Positions 1-4,254 of a stretch of 5,860 bases of DNA are shown piece by piece (the first letter of the stretch is position 1; each line of letters begins with the position of its first letter). Location of the stretch: assembly GCA_017959625.1 (NCBI GenBank), contig JAGDAG010000083.1, positions 1 to 5,860 on the forward strand, given 5' to 3'. Made by a program: the position numbers and the translations under genes. The notes under the pieces were generated by a model. The model saw only the letters and a list, made by a program, of their open reading frames with translations. It did not search any database and had not been told where the DNA came from. The DNA is from Abditibacteriota bacterium. Its GTDB lineage: Bacteria > Armatimonadota > UBA5829.

Positions 1-966
1 AACCCGGTATCCGCGAGAAAAGGCATAAAGGCCCTCATAGAGAACTCAAGGCCCGATACCGTATCGTGCCAGTATCTTTCTTTTTACATAATCCCCCTGC
101 TGAATTCCGCCAGCAGGATGGGACAGGCCGAGACCGCCATGGCGCTCATTATGGAAACTGACGCGGAAAAGGCCGCCCAAAAGCTTTCGGACCTTACGCG
201 GCTCAACAATACCCGCAAAAAAAACGAGGACGAGGGCTTTGCCGCCGCTTCTCTTGAAGTGTATAAAAACGGCTGGGACACAAGCGACGTCCTGGTAGTG
301 AAAGGCGGCTGGCTGCATTCCATTTCCGGCAATATCGCTTCGCGCCTGTGCAAAGCCTTCAACAGGCCCGCCATAGCCATAGGAAAAGAAGGCGCCAACG
401 GGCTGTGCATAGGCTCTGCCAGAAACAACAACGCCGTGGATATACTCGCTCTCCTCTCCGACTGCAGCGGCATCCTGGAACGCTACGGAGGGCACAAAGC
501 GGCGGGAGGGCTTACCATAAAAGCGGAAAACGTGGATCTCCTGAGAGACGAGATCAACAAGGCGTATCTCCGGAAATACAAGCGCGGAGCGGAAAAACCC
601 GCAACGGAGGTGGATATGGCCCTGGGCAAAAAGTGCTTTTCCGTGGAAAACGGCCTCAGGCTTTTCGGCGAGATAGAAAGGCTCGAACCCTTCGGCGAAG
701 CGAACCCCAGGCCGCTGTTTTTGACGAAAAGAATAAAGGTGAACAAAGCGGAAGCCTTTAAAAACATGAAACACCTGCGGCTGGAACTGGGAGAAAGCCC
801 CTTCAATATCGAGGCTGTATTCTGGAACAACGGAGAGATGGCAGCAAAGCTCCGGGAAGGGATGCTGGTGGATATAATATACTCCGCCGAGATACACAGC
901 TTCAGGGAAAGAAGGCCCCGGCTGATACTGGAAGCGCTGACGCCCTCCGTTGCCGGGGAAAACTGA
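1..966 (+). CDS. recJ: Single-stranded-DNA-specific 5'-3' exonuclease RecJ, C-terminal part (5' end outside window)
   Basis: The frame is open from base 1 to the TGA at 964-966, giving 321 residues; RecJ is usually near 570, so the N-terminal DHH catalytic half lies to the left of the window. RecJ degrades single-stranded DNA 5' to 3' in recombination and mismatch or gap repair. Visible in order (window residue numbers): an NSASRMG segment near 35-41 corresponding to the INAAGR-type linker motif; a DHHA1 domain with W-L-H-S-I-S-G-N-I-A-S-R near 104-115 and the diagnostic GGHKAAGG at 163-170; then the C-terminal OB-fold with LEPFGEANPRPLF at 228-240. The first ATG in frame (118) is internal, because conserved residues precede it. 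It converges on a minus-strand tRNA operon, and no plus-strand intrinsic terminator is seen after the stop. Family assignment is firm; paralogues exist in some genomes, so the symbol is slightly less certain. Confidence 0.93.
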   Translation, partial: NPVSARKGIKALIENSRPDTVSCQYLSFYIIPLLNSASRMGQAETAMALIMETDAEKAAQKLSDLTRLNNTRKKNEDEGFAAASLEVYKNGWDTSDVLVVKGGWLHSISGNIASRLCKAFNRPAIAIGKEGANGLCIGSARNNNAVDILALLSDCSGILERYGGHKAAGGLTIKAENVDLLRDEINKAYLRKYKRGAEKPATEVDMALGKKCFSVENGLRLFGEIERLEPFGEANPRPLFLTKRIKVNKAEAFKNMKHLRLELGESPFNIEAVFWNNGEMAAKLREGMLVDIIYSAEIHSFRERRPRLILEALTPSVAGEN

Positions 967-967
967 C

Positions 968-996
968 AAAAAAAAACAGCAAACCGGGTTTGCTGT
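968..996 (-). terminator. Intrinsic terminator of the tRNA-Pro/tRNA-Ser operon
   Basis: Inverted repeat ACAGCAAACC (976-985) / GGTTTGCTGT (987-996). Read on the minus strand the hairpin is followed by a run of nine T (968-976, the last overlapping the stem). It begins four bases after the end of tRNA-Ser and its U-tract ends one base from the recJ stop codon. On the plus strand the stem is followed by A residues, so it would not work as a terminator for recJ. Confidence 0.85.
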
Positions 997-1000
997 AAAA

Positions 1001-1088
1001 AGGAGAGAGCGGGATTCGAACCCGCGGTGATCGGGGACCACGACAGTTTTCAAGACTGTTCCTTTAAACCGGACTCAGGCACCTCTCC
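1001..1088 (-). tRNA. tRNA-Ser(UGA)
   Basis: The minus strand folds as a class II tRNA. The acceptor GGAGAGG pairs with TCTCTCC (one G-U pair at 7-66); T8 and G9 are present; the D-stem is CCT/AGG; the anticodon stem ACAGT/ACTGT holds the loop CTTGAAA with anticodon TGA at 1050-1052. A long variable arm (GTGGTC/GATCAC with a CCC loop) is typical of serine tRNAs, and the T-arm is GCGGG-TTCGAAT-CCCGC. Position 73 reads U and no CCA is encoded, so CCA must be added after transcription; the downstream tRNA terminator begins almost at once. It lies four bases after tRNA-Pro and is surely co-transcribed with it. Confidence 0.95.
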
Positions 1089-1092
1089 GATT

Positions 1093-1169
1093 TGGTCGGG
1101 ATGAAAGGACTTGAACCTTCGGCCTTTCGATCCCGAACCGAACGCTCTACCAAACTGAGCTACATCCCG
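1093..1169 (-). tRNA. tRNA-Pro(CGG)
   Basis: On the minus strand the acceptor CGGGATG pairs perfectly with CATCCCG, giving the C1-G72 pair characteristic of bacterial proline tRNAs. The discriminator is A73 and CCA is encoded (1093-1095). The D-arm is GCTC...GAGC. The anticodon stem TTCGG/TCGAA holds the loop TTCGGGA with anticodon CGG at 1133-1135 and G37, the usual TrmD substrate. The T-arm is GAAGG-TTCAAGT-CCTTT with one G-T pair. It is the first gene of a two-tRNA operon, about 14 bases after the expected transcription start. Confidence 0.96.
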
Positions 1170-1189
1170 ACACTCTTGTCACATATAAT

Positions 1190-1218
1190 ATTATAATACT
1201 TTTTTCCGGCAAGGTCAA
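1190..1218 (-). promoter_or_regulatory. Sigma-70 promoter of the tRNA operon
   Basis: Minus strand: -35 TTGACC (1213-1218), spacer of exactly 17 bases, -10 TATAAT (1190-1195). This is one base from full consensus and places initiation near 1183, some 14 bases before tRNA-Pro, as expected for a stable-RNA promoter. It sits in the short gap after the UroD-like gene, so the tRNAs do not depend on read-through from it. Confidence 0.85.
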
Positions 1219-1242
1219 GATGCATAAAGCCGGGCTGCGGCG

Positions 1243-2286
1243 CTACTTTTTATAAACGCCGTAGGTTTTGGCAGTCTCCACCATGGCTCTTGCGGCGGAA
1301 AGATCGAGGTTTGCAGGATACTCGCAGCCCGTTGCCAGCACGAACCCTCCCCCCTTTGCCATAAGGTCGATCTCTTTTTTGGATTCTTCAACTACCTCGT
1401 CATAGGATGCGGAAGGGAGCCACGTGGGGGGGACGCAGCCTATAAGGGTGGTCTTATCGCCGTATTTGGCCTTGCATTCCGCCAGGTCCTTACAGTCGTC
1501 GGGGGCGTGGAGAAAGCTGATGCCCTCGGGCTTCATGGCCTCTATCTGCACGTCGAAATAGATGCCGTTGCCGCAGTTGTGTATCATCACCATACACCCC
1601 TTGTCGTGCACGTGCTTTGCCAGCCTTTCCACGGCCCAGCCCTCAAACTCCACCCACATGCTTTTGCGCATGATGGAAGCCGATGAAAACAGGGTGTCGA
1701 ACATGATGGCGTGGACTCCCCTGTCTATGAGCCTGTCGCAATAGTCCATCAGGGTCTCCGTGACGGCTCCCACGGCGTGCTTCACCGCATCGGGATCGTC
1801 TATGATATCCATATACATGGAGGCCTGGTCCCTCAGCATACTGGTGATGCCCAGGGGCCCGAAAACGAAAGCCACTATGGGGTATTCTTTGCCCATTTCC
1901 TTAACGAGGATATCGCACAGATCGAGGTGCACGTTCATGCGGCGCGCCTTGCTCACGTCGATGGGCTCCAGCTTATAATAATCCTTTGTGCAGGTGATGA
2001 GCCTCTCATCCATCACGGGATGCGCCGCCTCGGTCTCGGGATAATCCAGCTTTTGCCCGAAATCCTCGGCTTCCACCGAAAGATCCGTAAGGGTGCAGAT
2101 TATATCAAGATCCAGCTCTTTTGTGACAGCGATCAGCGAATCGGCGCATTTGCGCGCGTCGTTGGCAAAATCGTAATAAGACGTACCTGTCAAAAGCCGC
2201 GATACCCCGCTGCAGATAGGATATACGGGCACGCGGTCCGGCTCCTGAAAGCCGATAGCGCAGGCAACTCTTTCCAATGGAGTCAT
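1243..2286 (-). CDS. Uroporphyrinogen decarboxylase (URO-D/MtaA) superfamily protein, probable corrinoid-linked methyltransferase
   Basis: A 347-residue cytosolic protein of the usual length for MtaA/MtbA-like members. The N-terminus (PLERVACAIGFQEPDRVPVYP) is the standard opening of the superfamily, while the RQAGRY-type motif of true HemE is absent, so haem synthesis is unlikely. The zinc site of methylcobamide:thiol methyltransferases is visible as H236-N-C238-G-N with a distal C321 in GFVLATGCEYPAN. These are the ligands that activate a thiol acceptor in MtaA; the methyl donor and acceptor here are unknown. The ATG at 2284-2286 is preceded by GAGGTG (2291-2296) at good spacing. The gene is alone between its own promoter and the tRNA promoter, with no corrinoid protein or partner methyltransferase in view, so the substrate cannot be inferred. 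It may equally be an uncharacterised demethylase-like URO-D protein. Family confident, function tentative. Confidence 0.88.
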   Translation of the reverse strand: MTPLERVACAIGFQEPDRVPVYPICSGVSRLLTGTSYYDFANDARKCADSLIAVTKELDLDIICTLTDLSVEAEDFGQKLDYPETEAAHPVMDERLITCTKDYYKLEPIDVSKARRMNVHLDLCDILVKEMGKEYPIVAFVFGPLGITSMLRDQASMYMDIIDDPDAVKHAVGAVTETLMDYCDRLIDRGVHAIMFDTLFSSASIMRKSMWVEFEGWAVERLAKHVHDKGCMVMIHNCGNGIYFDVQIEAMKPEGISFLHAPDDCKDLAECKAKYGDKTTLIGCVPPTWLPSASYDEVVEESKKEIDLMAKGGGFVLATGCEYPANLDLSAARAMVETAKTYGVYKK

Positions 2287-2300
2287 TTTTCACCTCAATG

Positions 2301-2321
2301 GCGGAACCGGCAAGGCTCCGC
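2301..2321 (-). promoter_or_regulatory. Leader hairpin just upstream of the UroD-like gene
   Basis: Minus strand GCGGAGCC (2314-2321), loop TTGCC, GGTTCCGC (2301-2308): eight base pairs including one G-U, ending four bases before the GAGGTG ribosome-binding site. It would lie in the 5' untranslated leader. On the plus strand the same stem is followed by GGTTTTGTTTT and so resembles a terminator in that direction, though no plus-strand gene precedes it. Role unknown. Confidence 0.4.
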
Positions 2322-2363
2322 GGTTTTGTTTTCTATTATTATAATACTCCGTTAAGGGCAAAA

Positions 2364-2392
2364 AGTATAGTAATTTTTACTCGTTTTTTCAA
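2364..2392 (-). promoter_or_regulatory. Probable sigma-70 promoter of the UroD-like gene
   Basis: Minus strand: -35 TTGAAA (2387-2392), 17-base spacer, -10 TATACT (2364-2369), predicting a start near 2357 and a leader of about 70 bases. A perfect TATAAT at 2338-2343 lies closer to the gene but has no convincing -35 at 16-18 bases, so it is a weaker alternative. Confidence 0.55.
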
Positions 2393-2394
2393 GG

Positions 2395-2435
2395 ATTTTC
2401 GTTCGAAAATTACAAAACGCATTTTCGGCAAAATG
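2395..2435. promoter_or_regulatory. Two 16-bp palindromic elements, candidate operator pair
   Basis: First element 2395-2410: ATTTTCG-TT-CGAAAAT, perfect 7-bp arms. Second element 2420-2435: CATTTT-CGGC-AAAATG, perfect 6-bp arms. Both share ATTTTCG in the left half; their centres are 25 bp apart, at about -45 and -70 from the predicted start of the UroD-like gene. The first starts two bases upstream of the -35 box. This placement fits an activator or repressor site, but that is inference, and AT-rich DNA yields such palindromes by chance. Confidence 0.4.
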
Positions 2436-2529
2436 GTAGTTTTTTAACGTTTCCACGAATGATTTTAACACTATTGTATCATCTGCAGCCCAAAACCCGT
2501 TGAAATATTGTTTTCGTTTTTGTAATTTT
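2406..2529. repeat. Long-range inverted repeat, 12-bp arms
   Basis: AAAATTACAAAA at 2406-2417 recurs in perfect reverse complement as TTTTGTAATTTT at 2518-2529, with a near-match extending outward to CG on one side. The arms are about 100 bases apart. Low sequence complexity limits its significance. Confidence 0.35.
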
Positions 2530-2578
2530 GTTTCACGGTTTTCCCTCCCGCTCCGGCCATTCCCTCCCCCGGAAAGGC

Positions 2579-2605
2579 AAAAAAAACGCCTTCCCGGAGG
2601 GAAGG
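2579..2605 (-). terminator. Intrinsic terminator of the kinase/phosphatase operon
   Basis: Minus strand CCTTCCC (2599-2605), loop TCC, GGGAAGG (2589-2595), then CG and eight T (2579-2586). It lies 16 bases after the stop of the second phosphatase gene. A run of five T at the other flank (plus strand, 2606-2610) could give some activity in the opposite direction. Confidence 0.88.
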
Positions 2606-2621
2606 TTTTTCATAAGGGCGG

Positions 2622-3401
2622 TCAAACGCCGAAAAGCTTTTTGAAAAAGGGTTTGCGGACAGGCTTCCAGGGATAGGCGGCGGAATTGTCGATCGTTTCG
2701 TTGTTTATAAGCTTCATGCCGTTCTCCACCAGCAGCAGATCGGCCTTTGACTTGCGCCAGTTCGCCACTATATACTGATAACCGGTGAAAAGGCGCGCCT
2801 CGAAATGCTGCTTTTTGTTGTCGGCGGCGGCAAAGGAGACCCAGCGCAGCCTGAGGAGCTGATCGGCGAATTCTTTTATCTCGTTTCCGTAAACTCCCAT
2901 GATGCTGGGTATATTGATCTGCAGCAGGACGCCGGCGGAAACGTAGCCCTCCAGCGCCTCGGGCTCCCGCCGGAAGAACCTCGTATGCTCGGGATGGGCC
3001 AGCACCGGGATATAGCCTGCGTCAATGAGGGAAAGGATCTCCGGGGCGCCGGCGCGGCAGAAATCGTCTCCCGGGCCGATGAGAACGTAACGGGTGCCTG
3101 CCATAGACAGGGGAACGCCTTTCTTCAGGGCGCCGGCGATATCGAAGGAAGGCCTCACCTCAAAACCGAGGTAAAGCCTGAGGTCGGGAAATTCGGCCCT
3201 GCAGCTTGTTTCCAGCTGCTCCATTTTGCCCTTGATTTCCTCTATACCGCCAAAGTCCGCCGGCGACTCTATAACGGGAGTGCAGAACTGGTGCCGCATC
3301 CCCATAGAGTATTCCATCCGTATTATCCCCAAAGCCGCATCCATGCTGCCGGGCCCGTCGCCCGCCAGCAGGTGCGAATGGATATCAACAAGCTCTGCCA
3401 T
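2622..3401 (-). CDS. Divergent CpsB/YwqE-type PHP-domain protein, possible metal-site-degenerate paralogue
   Basis: A 259-residue PHP-fold protein of the CpsB/CapC/YwqE family, manganese-dependent tyrosine phosphatases that act on BY-kinases. It is clearly a paralogue of the adjacent upstream gene. Retained: H8-x-H10 (DIHSH), E81 (LGFEV), H136 (AHPEH) and D194, matching the first two metal sites. Changed against the neighbour: D18 to P17, H46 to V43 and H201 to K196, the residues equivalent to the third-metal ligands; also the AHPER arginine is histidine. The DDG signature reads DGPG. It may therefore be inactive, regulatory, or of altered specificity. The ATG lies three bases after the TAG of the upstream gene (TAG-GCC-ATG) with no clear ribosome-binding site, implying translational coupling. 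The basic aromatic C-terminus (KPFFKKLFGV) resembles the tail of Bacillus YwqE as I recall it. Last gene of the operon. Confidence 0.88.
   Translation of the reverse strand: MAELVDIHSHLLAGDGPGSMDAALGIIRMEYSMGMRHQFCTPVIESPADFGGIEEIKGKMEQLETSCRAEFPDLRLYLGFEVRPSFDIAGALKKGVPLSMAGTRYVLIGPGDDFCRAGAPEILSLIDAGYIPVLAHPEHTRFFRREPEALEGYVSAGVLLQINIPSIMGVYGNEIKEFADQLLRLRWVSFAAADNKKQHFEARLFTGYQYIVANWRKSKADLLLVENGMKLINNETIDNSAAYPWKPVRKPFFKKLFGV
3280..3314 (-). repeat. 35-bp block identical to 4069-4103 (paralogue copy 2)
   Basis: Every base from 3280 to 3314 matches 4069-4103, encoding EYSMGMRHQFC and part of the next Thr codon in both phosphatase genes. Synonymous sites are also unchanged. Mismatches resume immediately on both sides. 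Confidence 0.9.
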
Positions 3402-3404
3402 GGC

Positions 3405-4199
3405 CTATTTTTTGAAAAGGACCTGCCAGAAAGACTTCTTTGTTTTGTGCCAGCCCAGAGGTTCCTCGTTTTCGATGACCCGGTTGTTTATGACCTTCAG
3501 GCCGTTTTCTATGAGAAGCCTGTCCGCCAGCTCGCTTGACCAGTGGCGGGAGATGTATTCGTAGCCCTTATACATGCGGGATTCGGCGTGGGCCCTGTGG
3601 TTGTCGGACGCAACGAAAGACACCCAGTTATGGTCGATAAGCTCCCGGCAGAAATGCTTTGTGGTATCGCCGTATCTGCCCATGAGGCTCGGAGCGTTTA
3701 CCTGCAGCAGGACGCCCTTTTCCACGTATTCCTGCAATATGGAAGGGTCCTTCTGATAATACCCCATCCTTTCCGGATGGGCCAGGATGGGCACGTAGCC
3801 TGCCGTCTGCAGGTCGTAGAACATATCCATCATATTGTTGCTCTGGCCGCTGAAAAGAGGGCCTATGAGGATATAGTCGGTGTCCCCCATGGTCAGCTTT
3901 TCGCCTTCCGTTTTCATGGCGCCGAGGATATCGAAATCGGGGCCCAGCTCATAACCGAGATACAGGTTAAGCTCGGGACAGTCGGCCTTGCAGGCTGCCT
4001 TCAGATGCTCCAGCAGCTGCTTCATCCTGGGGATGGCCTCCATCTCCGAACGGTCGTTCATATGGGGGGTGCAGAACTGGTGCCGCATCCCCATAGAGTA
4101 TTCTTCCTTCAGGATCTCCAGAGAGACCTGTTCGTTTCTGGAACCGTCGTCCACTCCGGGAATAGTGTGGGCGTGGACATCAACCAGATTTGTTATCAT
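3405..4199 (-). CDS. CpsB/YwqE-type PHP-domain protein-tyrosine phosphatase
   Basis: A 264-residue cytosolic protein of the usual family length. The family removes phosphate from tyrosines in the C-terminal tail of BY-kinases and so controls capsule or exopolysaccharide assembly; the kinase is the gene immediately upstream. Motifs: DVH9AH11TIPGVDD18G at the N-terminus, TPH46, E84 in YLGYE, H141 in LAHPER, and SD199NH201 near 198-201. These supply eight of nine expected PHP metal ligands. The ninth, the Glu of the family's ILIEFP motif, is Gly113 here (ILIGP), which is unusual. The start ATG at 4197-4199 follows AAAGGAAG at about six bases. A hairpin with a U-run separates it from the kinase gene, and the next gene begins three bases after its stop. 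Catalytic activity is likely but not assured given the Glu change. Confidence 0.92.
   Translation of the reverse strand: MITNLVDVHAHTIPGVDDGSRNEQVSLEILKEEYSMGMRHQFCTPHMNDRSEMEAIPRMKQLLEHLKAACKADCPELNLYLGYELGPDFDILGAMKTEGEKLTMGDTDYILIGPLFSGQSNNMMDMFYDLQTAGYVPILAHPERMGYYQKDPSILQEYVEKGVLLQVNAPSLMGRYGDTTKHFCRELIDHNWVSFVASDNHRAHAESRMYKGYEYISRHWSSELADRLLIENGLKVINNRVIENEEPLGWHKTKKSFWQVLFKK
4069..4103 (-). repeat. 35-bp block identical to 3280-3314 (paralogue copy 1)
   Basis: The matching member of the repeat described at 3280-3314; it encodes the helix-to-strand segment just before the TPH metal-ligand motif, the very motif that differs between the two proteins. Confidence 0.9.
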
Positions 4200-4214
4200 A
4201 GCACTTCCTTTAAA

Positions 4215-4246
4215 AATAGCGGCTTATTAAACAACAAGCCGCTATT
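4215..4246 (-). terminator. Intercistronic hairpin with U-run, candidate attenuator or processing element
   Basis: Perfect 11-bp stem AATAGCGGCTT (4215-4225) / AAGCCGCTATT (4236-4246) with a 10-base loop. Read on the minus strand, the T pair closing the stem runs into further T residues, giving TTTTT, then AAAGGAAG, the ribosome-binding site of the phosphatase gene. It starts eight bases after the kinase stop. The short U-run suggests partial rather than full termination, which would lower phosphatase relative to kinase; alternatively it may stabilise the kinase mRNA. Confidence 0.6.
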
Positions 4247-4254
4247 CAAAAACG

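Larger units (their letters stand above)
2287..2621. other. AT-rich intergenic region between the phosphatase operon and the UroD-like gene
   Basis: About 335 bases without a credible reading frame. It contains, from the UroD-like gene outward, the ribosome-binding site, a leader hairpin, the promoter, two palindromic elements, a long-range inverted repeat and the terminator of the upstream operon. The stretch 2436-2517 holds nothing further that I recognise. No riboswitch consensus, including the cobalamin box that might be expected for a corrinoid enzyme, was found. Confidence 0.7.

Noticed and set aside
46..1053. Long minus-strand open frame over recJ
   Set aside because: It runs antisense through well-conserved RecJ motifs and across the tRNA-Ser gene, and its translation resembles no family I know; it is a shadow of codon composition.
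1222..1242. Terminator after the UroD-like gene
   Set aside because: Only a four-base GCCG/CGGC stem followed by TTT on the minus strand; too weak to call, and read-through into the tRNA operon is possible.
2338..2343. Perfect TATAAT as the main promoter of the UroD-like gene
   Set aside because: No acceptable -35 lies 16-18 bases upstream (ACTTTT or CTTTTT only); the TTGAAA/TATACT pair is better.
1711..2355. Plus-strand open frame opposite the UroD-like gene
   Set aside because: It is antisense to conserved URO-D motifs and has no recognisable domain.
2287..2400. Cobalamin riboswitch upstream of the UroD/MtaA-like gene
   Set aside because: The leader is only about 70 bases from the predicted start and shows no cobalamin-box-like sequence or multi-stem architecture.
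2622..2660. Basic, aromatic C-terminal tail as a novel membrane or docking element
   Set aside because: As I recall it, Bacillus YwqE ends in a very similar basic LFG-type tail, so it appears to be a family feature.
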